DNA of 64,000 nt, from contig PMSX01000204.1 of assembly GCA_003167495.1 (NCBI GenBank), positions 37,920 through 101,919 of the forward strand, given 5' to 3'. The notes below the pieces were generated by a model. That model saw only the letters and a program-made list of their open reading frames with translations, had not been told where the DNA came from and ran no database searches. This document shows positions 26,420-37,900 of this stretch, piece after piece (the stretch's first letter is position 1; every line of letters begins with the position of its first letter). The position numbers were made by a program, and so were the translations under genes. The DNA is from Bryobacterales bacterium. GTDB lineage: Bacteria > Acidobacteriota > Terriglobia > Bryobacterales > Bryobacteraceae.

Positions 26420-26459
26420 ATTCCTCTTCCTCGTAACATGCCGCTAAAGGAGAGATGCG

Positions 26460-27101
26460 ATGCCTGCCAACCCAGCCAAGACGCTGCTCAGCCCGGAGAA
26501 TCATTCCCTGCTGATGATCGATCACCAATATCTACAGATGCTCACCATTCGCTCGCATAACGCGAGCGAGCTCATCAACAATGCCGTGGCGCTAGCTGAG
26601 GCGGCGGCGATCTTCAAAGTGCCGATGCTGACGACGACTGCTTTCAGGGAGCGTCAGGGCTTGGTCGCTCCTCTGGCCGAGGCAACTAAGGCAGTCACGC
26701 CCATCGACCGGACAACTCTCAATTCGTGGGAAGACCCGCGTATCGTCGACTGGGTGGAGAAGACTGGGCGGAAGAAACTCGTGATTGCCGGGCAGTGGAC
26801 CGAGGTGTGCGTCGCTATGCCTGTGCTGTCTGCGCTCGACGCGGGCTATGAAGTGTATGTCGTTACAGATGCCTGCGGCGGTGCGTCGAGCGAAGCGCAC
26901 GATATGGCGGTGGAACGCATGGTGCAGGCGGGCGCACGCCCGATCACGACCTGGGCCTATGTGTCCGAACTGCAGCGCGACTGGGGGCGTGCGGCCACCG
27001 CCGAGCAGGTCACCAAATTGTTCGCACAGCGGGGCGGCGCCTTTGGCCAGGGCCTGCTGTGGGAGTGGGACCTGCTGAACCTCAAGGAAGGCACGCGCTG
27101 A
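26460..27101 (+). CDS. Isochorismatase-family (YcaC-like) hydrolase
   Basis: 213 residues, cysteine hydrolase fold: SLLMIDHQYLQMLTIRS with the catalytic Asp, VPMLTTTAFRERQG, TTLNSWEDPRIVDWVEKTGRKKLVIAGQWTEVCVAMPVLSAL with the nucleophile Cys in EVCVAM, then GYEVYVVTDACGGAS. This is the YcaC subgroup; substrates are mostly unknown amides or esters. A further ~30 residues at the C-terminus (AQRGGAFGQGLLWEWDLLN) are common in the subgroup. It sits behind a sigma-54 promoter and directly after a sigma-54 activator gene, so it is likely that activator's target. Confidence 0.88.
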   Translation: MPANPAKTLLSPENHSLLMIDHQYLQMLTIRSHNASELINNAVALAEAAAIFKVPMLTTTAFRERQGLVAPLAEATKAVTPIDRTTLNSWEDPRIVDWVEKTGRKKLVIAGQWTEVCVAMPVLSALDAGYEVYVVTDACGGASSEAHDMAVERMVQAGARPITTWAYVSELQRDWGRAATAEQVTKLFAQRGGAFGQGLLWEWDLLNLKEGTR

Positions 27102-27110
27102 GGCTTGGTC

Positions 27111-27160
27111 GAGACGAGCCGCGCCAGGTTCGTCTCGTCGCTGCTGGCCGTTAAGCCAGC
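27111..27160. terminator. Two hairpins between convergent genes
   Basis: GAGACGA (27111-27117) pairs with TCGTCTC (27130-27136), and GCTGGC (27143-27148) with GCCAGC (27155-27160). They lie between the isochorismatase-family gene and the convergent NIPSNAP gene, so they may end transcription from both sides. No T-rich tract follows either. Confidence 0.45.
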
Positions 27161-27183
27161 GCGGAAGAGCAATGTCCAGTTGG

Positions 27184-27990
27184 TTAGATCTGAGAATACC
27201 TCGTGGGCTTAAGAATTAGGTTCGAAACGTTTGAGACAATCGGCTCATAGTTGAAGCGCGGATCAGCAGTTAGGTTCTTCCAATTAGGATCGGCGGAAAA
27301 TGCCGCCCACTTAGAGTCAAGTTCAGTCAGGTCCGGCAACCCGAGCATGTATGTCAGACTGGGCAACCGCGGGCCAATCAGATTGTCGCTAAAAAATACA
27401 TTCCAGAAACCTGCTTTCGCAAAGATGTCAAATTCGCCGCTGTTGAACATTTGCACTTTGCTGTGGTGCGCTTTGGTGCTGGGGCTTTCGTAGGTGCGCA
27501 ATTGGAAAATGCGTGCCGGATGCTGCGCAGGGCTGGACGGCGGGGGTGTAAGTTTGGGATAACCTTCAAAGGCGATAGAGAGTGAGCTTTCAATGCGCTG
27601 GTAAGCAGGCTCTTTCGCGGCAGCTTTGAGGAATTCTTCCCCGGCCTTCTGATATTCGTCGTCTTTCGTCAACAACAGCTCGCTCGTAACCAAGGTTTCG
27701 AGTGAACTCGAGGGAATTATGACGTAAAGTTCGGGCGTCTGCGGGCCGAGGTAGAGATCAAACGCTCCGACATTCTTCATACCAAGGCGGTTAAGCGCCG
27801 GGATCAGGGCTTCCGCAATATACTTGGCTGTGATTCTGGTCTGGGGCCCGGATTGTAGTTGATAACGGCGTATTTCGTAGTATTCGCGCCCGGTGAGACT
27901 ACCGCTGCCCTGCGCTTGAAGACCGGCGGCATCTGAAATCGCCAGTGCGGACGCGGCTAGCGACGTATTGAGAAATTGTCTTCTTTGCAT
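27184..27990 (-). CDS. NIPSNAP-family protein with Tat-like signal
   Basis: 268 residues. MQRRQFLNTSLAASALAIS resembles a Tat signal (RRQFL), so the protein is probably exported folded. Two NIPSNAP (dimeric alpha-beta barrel) domains: REYYEIRRYQLQSGPQ at ~35 and RIFQLRTYESPSTKAHHSKVQMF at ~165, the second with the typical FDIFAKAGFWNVFFSDNLIGPRLPSLTYML run. Exported NIPSNAP proteins of this kind are frequent in Acidobacteria and Planctomycetes; no reaction is known. A perfect palindromic -24/-12-like element lies about 65 bp upstream of its start. Confidence 0.9.
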   Translation of the reverse strand: MQRRQFLNTSLAASALAISDAAGLQAQGSGSLTGREYYEIRRYQLQSGPQTRITAKYIAEALIPALNRLGMKNVGAFDLYLGPQTPELYVIIPSSSLETLVTSELLLTKDDEYQKAGEEFLKAAAKEPAYQRIESSLSIAFEGYPKLTPPPSSPAQHPARIFQLRTYESPSTKAHHSKVQMFNSGEFDIFAKAGFWNVFFSDNLIGPRLPSLTYMLGLPDLTELDSKWAAFSADPNWKNLTADPRFNYEPIVSNVSNLILKPTRYSQI

Positions 27991-28051
27991 AACGGTTAAA
28001 AAAGTGGGGACTTAGATTGCCCCTTACGGATGATATTCATGGTTTCGTATC

Positions 28052-28068
28052 TGGCAATTAGGTTGCCA
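28052..28068. promoter_or_regulatory. Palindromic TGGCAA-N5-TTGCCA, sigma-54-like in both directions
   Basis: TGGCAATTAGGTTGCCA reads TGG-N8-TTGC on both strands. Facing left it would start the NIPSNAP transcript near 28042 (ATG at 27990). Facing right the predicted start is near 28078, about 320 bp before the TonB receptor. It could instead be an operator for a dimeric repressor. The rest of 27991-28398 has no gene. Confidence 0.45.
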
Positions 28069-28180
28069 CATCAAAGACAGGAAAGATACGCTTCTGAATA
28101 CAACAATCATCTCGCTCTTGAACCAGGCGCCGACCTTTCCTCGCCTAGGGCAGCTTTTCGTCTATGCGGTAAGCTTGACT

Positions 28181-28205
28181 CGCGAATTCTCGCGAATCCG
28201 CGAAT
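28181..28205 (+). repeat. Three short direct repeats CGCGAAT
   Basis: CGCGAAT occurs at 28181, 28191 and 28199, followed by a related CGCGG. The spacings are 10 and 8 bases. The cluster is ~200 bp upstream of the TonB receptor start and could be a regulator site, though the repeats are short. Confidence 0.35.
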
Positions 28206-28398
28206 CTCAATTTCGCGGTAATCACGAGCGGTAGCATCGAAACACTTCCAGATGCAACTGATCGCCATTGGCCTCGGCAGACGCAAAACTAGAGAGAAGC
28301 GAAGCCTCGTCGCGGACGTGCCGTTACCGCTCTTTTACAATCGCGGCTCAGCTAGGTAGTGACGACGTAAGGCGGGTAATCCGCTACAATACTCGTCG

Positions 28399-31300
28399 AT
28401 GTACGCGCCTCGCACTTTGCTCTGGATCTCGGTGCTCGTGCTCTGCGCTATGTCGATGCACGGCCAGACAGCCGACACTGGAGCAATCGCCGGCACCGTG
28501 AGCGACCCCAGTGGAGCTCTGGTACCACGTGCCGAAGTGGTCATTCATAGCCAAGAGACAGGAGAAAAGCGCAATCTCGCTACGGATGTTGAGGGAAATT
28601 TCTCGGTTCAATTGCTCCCGCCGGGGAATTATGATCTAACGGTGCGTGCGCCAGGATTCGAGCCGTTTATCTTGAATGGTGTTCAGGTTCAAATCACTGA
28701 GGTGAGCAGGGTCAAGCTTCAACTCGCGCTCGCTGGCGCAAAGGAACAAATCGCCGTTAGCGCTGCAGCTCCTCTCCTTCAAACCGAGAACGCCACTCTC
28801 GGGCGAGTCATCGATCGAAGCACGATCGAAGAATTGCCGCTCGTCAATCGCAACTTTACCGAGATTCTCGGCCTCACCGCCGGGACAAACACGGATATCG
28901 TGGACGCCACGCAACTGGGGGCCGGAAGCCAGGAGATCCGCGCGAACGGCGCGCGCAGCGGCGACAACAATTTCATGCTAAACGGCGTGGATGCGAACAG
29001 TTATAGCTCCAATATCACTGAGATTACTCCTTTCGGTGGGGCGGGGATCGCGATCCCCGCTCCGGATACCATTCAGGAGTTCAAGGTCCAGACCTCACTC
29101 TACGACGCGCAGTATGGGCGAGGGGCAGGTGCCAACGTAAACATCGAAACAAGGTCGGGCACGGCAGAATTCCATGGGAACACCTATTATTTCGGCCGCA
29201 ATGAGGCGCTGGATGCGAATAATTTCTTTGCGAACGCAACCGGCGTGCCAAGAGGAGAATTTCGGCGCTCACAACCAGGGGGCACCTTGGGCGGCCCGAC
29301 GCCTTGGTCAAAGAACCGCGCCTTTTTCTTTGTTTCCTATCAAGCCACAAGGGATGTGAATGCGGCATCCTTGAGCAGCAGTGTTAGCTCTCTAAGCCTT
29401 CCTCCCATACCGCAGATCCGCACGCCCGCCTCGCTTGGCGCTGTATTCGGCGGCCAAACCGGGGCATTCGGAGGTGTGGCCGTGGCCGGCGACGGTTCGA
29501 ATATCAACCCCGTAGCGCTCAAGCTGCTGAACGCGAAGAACCCCGATGGAACATATGTAATTCCGAGCCCTCAAACCTCGGGGAGAGGTGTTAACTACAC
29601 CGCAGTTGTGCCTGGACACTACAACGAAGACCAGTTCAATACAAACTTCGACTTCAATTTGCGTACGGCGGATCGCCTGTCGATGAAATTTTTTTTCTCG
29701 AACTCGAACGAAGATGTTCCTTTCTTCGGCGCCAGTGTGCCTGGCTTTCCAGCGCTCCGTTCCTTTGAGAACAGGAACCTGGCAATCGCCGAGACTCACA
29801 TTTTCTCGCCGCGAGCGATCAACCAATTCCGCTTTGGCTTCTCTCGCAATGCGGGTCAAAGCGTCGCCGGAGGGACGCTTACCGATCAGGATGTGGGGAT
29901 AAACAGCCCCAACGGCGGGCAGGAGGGACTGCCCGACATTGACGTTCTCGGCGCTTTTGAGCTTGGGAATTCCACCAACGACCGAGGCAAAACAGCTGGC
30001 AATAACTTTTACATTTCCGACGTCATATTCCTGTCTCGGGGCAAGCACAATCTTCGTGTGGGCACAGAAATCTTCCGAAATCAGTTCAACCATCTAAGCG
30101 ATGAGACGACCGGTTTCATGACACTTCTTTCGTTCCCTGATTTCCTGCTTGGGTTGCCAGCCGGGCCTGCCGGTGGGGCAGGGAACGGCACATCGTTCTC
30201 AAACATTTTCTTCTCAAGCTTGGTTACTGGAATTCCCGATGTGGGGCAACGTGCGAACGCTGCCGGTTTCTTTGCCTTGGATGACTGGAAAGTTACGCGA
30301 ACACTCACCATGAATCTCGGGGCTCGAGTCGAGGTCTATGGCCAACCAAGCGAAGTCGACGGTCGTGTATCGAATTTCTTCCCTCAGTACTACGTTGCAC
30401 CGCCGGCGGCCGGCTCTACGAGCCCGGACACTTCCGGATTTGTTCTACCCGACAACTTTTCCGGCAGTGCCCCCTCGGGATTTCCGCGTGAGAACTCGAC
30501 CCTGCTGAATCACCCCGTTCAAACGCACCCCGAACCCCGCGTTGGCTTCGCGTGGCAGCCATTTTCTTCCAGCGATTTAGTTCTTCGAGGAGGATATGGC
30601 ATCTACGCGAATCGCACCAGCTTCGCAGGGAATGGCTTACAGCTAGCTCTTAACCCGCCGTTCGCGTTGAGTGCTTCGCTAAATGGCGGCGCTAACGCGA
30701 CCGCTAGCCTGGAGAATCCGTTTCCAAATTTACCGCCGAGTTCCTCATTCCCAAATTTTGTAGCCACGATGCTACCGGGTCCACCGTTTACCGGGAGCAG
30801 CTTTCTCCGAACCCCATTCATTACCGATCCTGATTTTAGGGAATCTACCGTCCAGCAATATGACTTCGATCTGCAGTATCAACGCAAGAGCAACGTTTTC
30901 TCAATCGGGTTTGCCGGCGCGAAGGGTACCCACCTAGCCGTGGGGAGGAGCAATAATCAGCCTCTCCTCGCCAGTCCTTCCGACCCTGTGAACGGACTCA
31001 CAACGAACTCCGCGGCCAATGCCGCCGAGCGGGTTCCTTTCGTTGGGTTGTCTGCGTTGCTCTACCGTTTCGAAAGCAGTGGGAATTCAATCTACAACTC
31101 ACTACAGGCCACGCTGAAGAAAGATATGAGTCATGGTTTTCAATTCCTTGCAGCCTACACCTTTTCCAAGTCGATTGACGATGCGGGGGATAGTCTCGGC
31201 GCTGCTATCGCCGGCACATTCGGATTACCGATCGTTGGGGAACTGGTTTACAACGATCAAAACCATGTTGCTGCTCAGCGCGGCGTTTCCGACTTTGATC

Positions 31301-31908
31301 GAACTCAACGATTGGTTATCAGCGGTACGTGGCGCGTGCCCGGTCCCAACCACGCGAAAAGCGCAACCATTCGAAAACTCGGAAGTGGCTGGAGCATCTC
31401 GGGTATCGCCACTCTGCAGTCCGGACTCCCTTTCAGCATCATGGACAGCGCCGCCGGCACGCTATCTGGTCCCGCAACCATATTCACCACAGGAAGCCTT
31501 GCTCCAGGTGCGACACTTGCCGATGCCGGCCGGAGTGAAAGCGTCAGCAGTCGTGTGAACGAATTCTTCAACACGAGCGCTTTTGTTCCCGCGCCCTTTG
31601 TGCCAGCCGGCGGCCTGATTGATGGCAAATATCCGGTGTCAGGTGGCGGTGGGACCGTTTTTGGCAACCTCGGACGGAATATCCTGAGAGGGCCGGATCA
31701 ACAGGATTTCGACATCGCTGCGATCAAGACTACCCCTCTCACGGACCGTGTGAAGCTGATCTTCAGGTGGGAGATTTTCAATTTGCTGAATCGGCCGAAT
31801 TTCGCAAATCCAGCCAATGATGTCTCGACCCCCGGCACGTTCGGCGTGATCAGCGCCCTAACGGTGAATCCCCGGATCATGCAATTTGCGCTAAAGCTAC
31901 AATTTTAG
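28399..31908 (+). CDS. TonB-dependent outer-membrane receptor, Oar-like
   Basis: 1169 residues. Signal peptide (MYAPRTLLWISVLVLCAMSMHG), a carboxypeptidase-regulatory-like domain (GAIAGTVSDPSGALVPRAEVVI, then GNFSVQLLPPGNYDLTVRAPGF), a plug (GRVIDRSTIEELPLVNRNFTEIL, ANGARSGDNNFMLNGVDAN, GAGANVNIETRSGT) and a long beta-barrel with repeated plug-proximal motifs such as RAFFFVSYQATRD and EPRVGFAWQPFSSSDLVLRGGYGIYANR. It ends in an aromatic residue (LKLQF), as outer-membrane barrels do. Such Oar-like receptors are abundant in Acidobacteria and import large substrates, probably oligosaccharides or peptides. The ATG has no strong ribosome-binding site. The giant regulator gene follows by 65 bp. Confidence 0.92.
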   Translation: MYAPRTLLWISVLVLCAMSMHGQTADTGAIAGTVSDPSGALVPRAEVVIHSQETGEKRNLATDVEGNFSVQLLPPGNYDLTVRAPGFEPFILNGVQVQITEVSRVKLQLALAGAKEQIAVSAAAPLLQTENATLGRVIDRSTIEELPLVNRNFTEILGLTAGTNTDIVDATQLGAGSQEIRANGARSGDNNFMLNGVDANSYSSNITEITPFGGAGIAIPAPDTIQEFKVQTSLYDAQYGRGAGANVNIETRSGTAEFHGNTYYFGRNEALDANNFFANATGVPRGEFRRSQPGGTLGGPTPWSKNRAFFFVSYQATRDVNAASLSSSVSSLSLPPIPQIRTPASLGAVFGGQTGAFGGVAVAGDGSNINPVALKLLNAKNPDGTYVIPSPQTSGRGVNYTAVVPGHYNEDQFNTNFDFNLRTADRLSMKFFFSNSNEDVPFFGASVPGFPALRSFENRNLAIAETHIFSPRAINQFRFGFSRNAGQSVAGGTLTDQDVGINSPNGGQEGLPDIDVLGAFELGNSTNDRGKTAGNNFYISDVIFLSRGKHNLRVGTEIFRNQFNHLSDETTGFMTLLSFPDFLLGLPAGPAGGAGNGTSFSNIFFSSLVTGIPDVGQRANAAGFFALDDWKVTRTLTMNLGARVEVYGQPSEVDGRVSNFFPQYYVAPPAAGSTSPDTSGFVLPDNFSGSAPSGFPRENSTLLNHPVQTHPEPRVGFAWQPFSSSDLVLRGGYGIYANRTSFAGNGLQLALNPPFALSASLNGGANATASLENPFPNLPPSSSFPNFVATMLPGPPFTGSSFLRTPFITDPDFRESTVQQYDFDLQYQRKSNVFSIGFAGAKGTHLAVGRSNNQPLLASPSDPVNGLTTNSAANAAERVPFVGLSALLYRFESSGNSIYNSLQATLKKDMSHGFQFLAAYTFSKSIDDAGDSLGAAIAGTFGLPIVGELVYNDQNHVAAQRGVSDFDRTQRLVISGTWRVPGPNHAKSATIRKLGSGWSISGIATLQSGLPFSIMDSAAGTLSGPATIFTTGSLAPGATLADAGRSESVSSRVNEFFNTSAFVPAPFVPAGGLIDGKYPVSGGGGTVFGNLGRNILRGPDQQDFDIAAIKTTPLTDRVKLIFRWEIFNLLNRPNFANPANDVSTPGTFGVISALTVNPRIMQFALKLQF

Positions 31909-31973
31909 GATACTCCGCGAAGCAGTTTGGCTCGCGGGCCCCAAAGCTGGGATGAATACTCTGGTGTAAAGCT

Positions 31974-34900
31974 GTGGCAACGAGAATGCCCTCGATAACA
32001 GAGCCTACTGAGTACGTACTGGAGCCGCTCCGGGAAAGCGCGGACTTCACGCTTCATCGCGGCCGGCAGCACGGCAGCCCAGTGCCGGTGCTGGTGGTGG
32101 CGCTCGCCGCAGAACAGCCGTCGACCCAGGGTCTCCGGCGGCTCGAACACGAATACTCGCTGGCAGACGAACTTGATCCTGCGTGGGCAGCCAAGCCGCT
32201 AGCGATCACTCGTCACGAAGGGCGGACGATCCTGGTACTTCAGGACCCTGGCGGTGAGCTCCTGGATCGTGTCCTAGAGCGGGATCTTTTGGGGAATCAC
32301 GGTCAACCGCTGGATCTGACTCGCGTTCTGCGCATCGCGATTGGCTTGGCGAAGGCTCTCGGCCAAGTCCATCAGCAAGGTCTCATACATAAGGACATTA
32401 AGCCCGCGAACGTGCTCGCCGACGACGCCGGCAATGTCTGGCTCACCGGCTTCGGGATTGCGTCCCAACTCCCCCGCGAGTCTCAGACGCCCGCGCCGCC
32501 GGAAATCATTGCGGGCACCCTCGCCTACATGGCGCCCGAACAGACGGGCCGCATGAATCGCTCGATTGATACCCGCAGCGATCTCTATTCGTTAGGCGTC
32601 ACCTTGTACGAGATGCTCACAGGCCGCCCCCCGTTTTCCGCCGCCGACCCTCTGGAGTGGGTCCACTGCCACATCGCACGCCAGCCGACACCACCCGGTG
32701 ATCGTGCAGCAATCCCTGAACCGCTGTCTGCCATCGTTATGAAGCTTCTTGCCAAGAACGCCGAGGAGCGCTACCAGACTGCCTCCGGGCTGGAAACCGA
32801 TCTTCGTCGCTGCCTGGTGGAGTGGCAGTTGCACGGCCTTATCAATCCGTTCCCTCTGGGTGCGCATGATGGGTCGGACCGGCTCTTGATCCCAGAGAAG
32901 CTGTACGGGCGGGAGCGCGAGATCGACGCGCTACTTGCCGCCTTCGACCGGGTCGTGACTCAAGGTACCGCGGAGCTCGTTCTCGTATCTGGTTATTCCG
33001 GTGTGGGTAAATCCTCCGTGGTAAACGAGCTGCACAAGGCGCTCGTTCCATCGCGCGGGCTGTTCGCGTCCGGCAAGTTCGACCAATACAAGCGCGACAT
33101 CCCGTATGCGACCCTGGCACAGGCCTTCCAGACTCTGACCCGTCAGATACTTGTCAAGAGTGAAGTGGAAGTGGAACGGTGGCGAGGCTCCCTGCAGGAG
33201 GCGGTGGGCCCTAACGGCCAACTTATCATCAATCTGATCCCGGAGGTGGAGTTCCTCATCGGGAAACAGCCGCCCGTTCCAGACCTGCCGCCGCAAGATG
33301 CGCGCAACCGCTTCCAGATGGTGTTCCGGCGATTCCTCGGTGCGTTCGCCAAGCCGGAGCACCCGCTCGCGTTGTTCCTCGACGATCTGCAATGGCTGGA
33401 CGCGGCGACTCTTGAACTGCTGGAGCACCTGATTACCGATCCAGATGTCCGGCACCTGATGCTGGTCGGGGCCTACCGTGACAACGAAGTTAGTTCGTCT
33501 CACCCGCTAACGCAGACGCTGGCGGCGATCCGCAAAGCCGGAGCCAAGATGGGGGAGATCGTGCTCGCGACCCTCGCGCTCGATGATATCGGCCGGCTTG
33601 TCACCGATGCCTTGCACTGCGAGTGGGATTCCGCCCAGCCGTTGGTGGAGTTGGTGCACGAAAAAACCGCCGGGAATCCGTTCTTCGCGATCCAGTTCCT
33701 CACGGCGCTAGCCGAGGAAGGACTGCTCAAGTTCGACCCGGATGCGTCAGCCTGGATCTGGGACTTGGCTCGGATTCGCGCCAAAGGCTACACCGACAAC
33801 GTGGTGGATCTCATGGTGGGGAAGTTGAAGCGATTGTCGAACACGACACAAGACGCACTCAAGCGACTCGCCTGTCTCGGGAACTTGGTCGAGATCGCCA
33901 CACTGAGTCTGGTTTTCGGGGAATCAGAAGAGCAGATCCACACATCGCTCCTGGAGTCCGCCCGCACCGGGCTGATCCTCCGCCTGGAGGGCTCCTATGC
34001 CTTCCTCCACGACCGGATTCAGGAGGCGGCCTACGCGCTCATCCCTGAAGGCGAGCGCGCCGGGGCACACCTTCGAATTGGCCGAGTGTTGCAGGCGAAC
34101 ATGACAGCGGACGGCCTCACCGAGCATCTGTTCGATGTTGCAAACCAACTCAATCGGGGCGCCGCACTGCTGATTGAGCGGGAGGACAAAGCGCAGGTGG
34201 CAACGATCGACTTGCGTACCGGACGAAAGGCGAAGGCGTCAGCAGCCTACGCGTCGGCGCGCACGTATTTTGCGTCAGGCATCGCGCTGTTAGATGAGCA
34301 GGACTGGGGGATTCAGCACGATTTGAAATTCAGCCTGTCCCTCGAATGTGCGGAGTGCGAGCTTCTCTGCGGTAGCCTGGAAAAGGCCGCGCAACTGATT
34401 GGGGAGCTGCTGCATCGCGCGGCTTCAGACGTCGAATTCGCGGACGCCTCCTGCCTGAAGATTAATTTGCATGTATTGACGGGCGAACACCCTCTAGCCA
34501 TCGAGAGCGCGATCGGATGCCTGCGTCGGTTCGGCATCGACCTGCCGGCACACCCCACCATCGAGCAGGTCCGGGCCGAACACGAGACTGTCTGGCAGAC
34601 CCTCAACGGACGTCCGATCGAGAGCCTGATCGATCTGCCGCTGATGACCGATCCGAAAATACAGGCAGCCATGCAGGTGCTCTCAGTCCTTGCTGGCCCC
34701 GCCACATTTACCGACTTTCAGTTGTTTTGCTTGCTGGCGTGCCGCATGGTGAACGTCAGCATAAAGCACGGGATGAGCGGTGCTTCCGCATACGCCTATG
34801 CTTGCCTCGGGTCTGTCCTTGGAGCAAACTTTCACCGCTACCGCGAAGGCTACCGCCTGGCCAGGCTTGCCTGCGACCTGGTGGAGAAACACGCCTTCAC

Positions 34901-37900
34901 CGCCTACGACACGAAGGTCTACCATGCGATGGGACTAGCCGCCTTCTGGACGCAGCCGCTCACGAGCGTGATCGAAATCCGTCGGGCGACCACTCGCACC
35001 GCCACTGAGAGAGGCGATCTGACTTTCGCTTGCTACGGCATGCACCAATCCATCACATATCTGCTTACGCGGAACGATCCGCTCGATGCGGTGTGGCGCG
35101 AGTCGGCGATGGCGCTTAACTTTGCTCGGACAGCCAAGTTCCGCGATGTCGTGGACCTCATCGTGAGCCAGCAACGCTTCATCGCGAGCGTGCAGGGTCG
35201 CGATGCGACCTTCTCTACTGTCAGCGACGAGCGATTCGACGAGGCGGCGTTTGAAGCGCAATTGACGGCTGAACGGACGCCGACGGTGATTTGCTTGCAC
35301 TGGATTCGCAAACTAAAGGCACGGTACCTGTCAGGCGACTACGCCGAAGCTCTTAGGGCATCCGACAAGGCGAAGGCGCTGCTCTGGATCTCATCCGTAC
35401 AGTTGCAGATGCTCGACTATTCTTACTACACTGCGCTGACGGTGGCGGCGCTTTATCAGGACGCTTCTCCTGACGAGCAGGCAGGCTGGCGCGAACTACT
35501 CACGGCGCACCGGGAACAACTGCGCGAGTGGGCCGAAAACTATCCTCCAACCTTCGCCGACAAGCACGAATTGGTGTCGGCCGAAATCGCCCGCCTGGAA
35601 GGGCGAGACAGCGAAGCAATGCATTTGTACGAGCGGGCCATTCGATCGGCTCGGGCGAATAGCTTCGTCCAGAACGAAGCGCTGTCTTATGAAGTGGCCG
35701 GGCGGTTCTATTTGGCACGTGGCTTCGAGATGATTGCGCACATGTATCTGCGCCACGCGCGGAACTGCTATGACCGCTGGGGCGCGCTCGGCAAGGTGAA
35801 GCAACTCGATGAACGCTATCCTCATTTGCACGAGGAACGAGGTTCTACCTCTCCCACGGCCACAATCGGCACGCCCGCTGAACATCTGGACCTGGCAACA
35901 GTTGTAAAAGTGTCGCAGGCAGTGTCCGGCGAGATTGTCCTCGAGAAATTGATCGAGAAGCTCATGCGAATCGCGGTGGAGCATGCAGGGGCCGAGCGGG
36001 GTCTGCTCATTCTTCTGCGAGGAGACGAGCCGCGGATCGAGGCGGAGGCCACCACTGGACACAGGGGGGTTGAGGTCGCCGTTCGACAAGCAGCCGTCAC
36101 AGCATTGGATCTCCCCAAATCTGCGCTTCATTACGTCATCCGGACGCGGGAACGGGTGGTCCTTGATGATGGTTCGATCGGGAACTCGTATTCGGATGAC
36201 GAATTTGTGCTGCGGAGGCGTCCCAGATCGGTCTTATGTCTTCCTATCGTCAAACAAACGAAGATTGTCGGCGCACTTTATTTGGAGAACAATTTAACTC
36301 CGTCTGCCTTCACCTCGGACCGGGTCGCAGTGCTGGAACTGCTGGCCTCGCAAGCCGCGATTTCGCTGGAGAATGCGGGCCTGTATTCTGATCTGCACCG
36401 CAGCGAAGCTTACCTGACTCAGGGGCAAAGCATAAGCCGCACCGGCAGCTTCGGCTGGAGCGTTTCGAGTGGAGAGATCTACTGGTCGGCGGAAACCTAC
36501 AACATCTTTGATTATGATCGAGCGGTTAAGCCGACCTTGGAGCTCGTATTTCAGCGAATTCATCCCAGCGATAGAGATCTCGTGCAACAGTCTCTCGATG
36601 ACGCGATCAACGAAAAGACCGATTTTGATATTGAGCATAGTTTGCTGATGCCGGACGGTTCAGTCAAGCACATCCACGTGCTAGCTCACGCTCTGAAGAC
36701 TCCCTCGGGCGAACTCGAATTTGTGGGTGCTGTGACAGACGTCACCGCAGCAAAGCAGGCGGAAATGAAGCTTCGGGAGAGCGAGGCATACTTAGCAGAA
36801 GCGCAGAGACTCAGCCATAGCGGCAGTTGGGCATGGAACCCCGCCACGGGCGAATTTAGGTACTGGTCCGACGAGTGCTTTCGCCTCATGGGTTTTGATC
36901 CGGCAGAGGGGATGCCACCATTCGAAACAGTGGCTCAGCGTTTTCATCCGGATGACCAACCCATAATTGCCGAAACATTAGAGCGAGCAAAGCGCGAACG
37001 GCCAGAGTTTGAGGTGGACTACCGAATGATACATCCCGGCGGCGAAATGAGAGAGCTCCACGCCGTGGCGCACCCGGTTCTCGGCCCGTCCGGCGATCTT
37101 GTTGAGTTCGTGGGCTCCGTCATTGATGTCACCGAGCGCAAGCAGGCGGAAGAGAAGATCCGGGAAAGCGAAATGGAACTTCGACAGATCGTGGATTTTG
37201 CGCCCCAGCAGGTTGCCGTAATGGGACCCGATCTCAGTCGTCTTTATGTAAATCAAGCAACGCTCGATTATTTTGGTTTTACCCTTGAGGAGTGGCGCAA
37301 GGGCGACCCTGGCAGGTTTGTGCATCCAGATGATGGAGAGCGCCTGACACGCGAGCTTCAAAGTAGGCTCTTAAGCGGCCTCCCATTTGAAGTGGAATTT
37401 CGCTTGCTGAGAAAGGACGGGGAGTATCGCTGGTTTCTCTACCGCTGGAACCCGCTACGGGACGAACAAGGACACCTCAGGCGTTGGTATGTCGCGGCGA
37501 CCGACATCGAGGATCGCAAGCAGGCGGAGCAGAGACTTCAGAACGAGAACGTTGCCTTGCGCGAAGAACTCGACAAGGCATCGATGTTCGAGCAGATCGT
37601 CGGGACTTCACCTCCCCTGCGAAACGTGCTGTCTCGCGTATCCAAAGTCGCTCCCACCGACTCCAGTGTTCTGATCACCGGTGAGACGGGCACGGGCAAG
37701 GAGTTGGTTGCACGCGCTATTCATAGGCGTTCCCGGCGCTCCTCACGCGCTTTTGTGAGTGTGAACTGCGCAGCCATTCCACGCGACTTGATCGCATCAG
37801 AATTGTTCGGCCACGAGAAGGGTGCGTTCACGGGGGCAACTCAGCGTCGTTTAGGGCGCTTTGAGCTGGCCGAAGGCGGCACGATCTTTCTCGACGAAGC

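Noticed and set aside
28181..28205. CGCGAAT repeats as a CRISPR or iteron array
   Set aside because: Only three 7-base copies with no uniform spacers; no cas or replication genes nearby.
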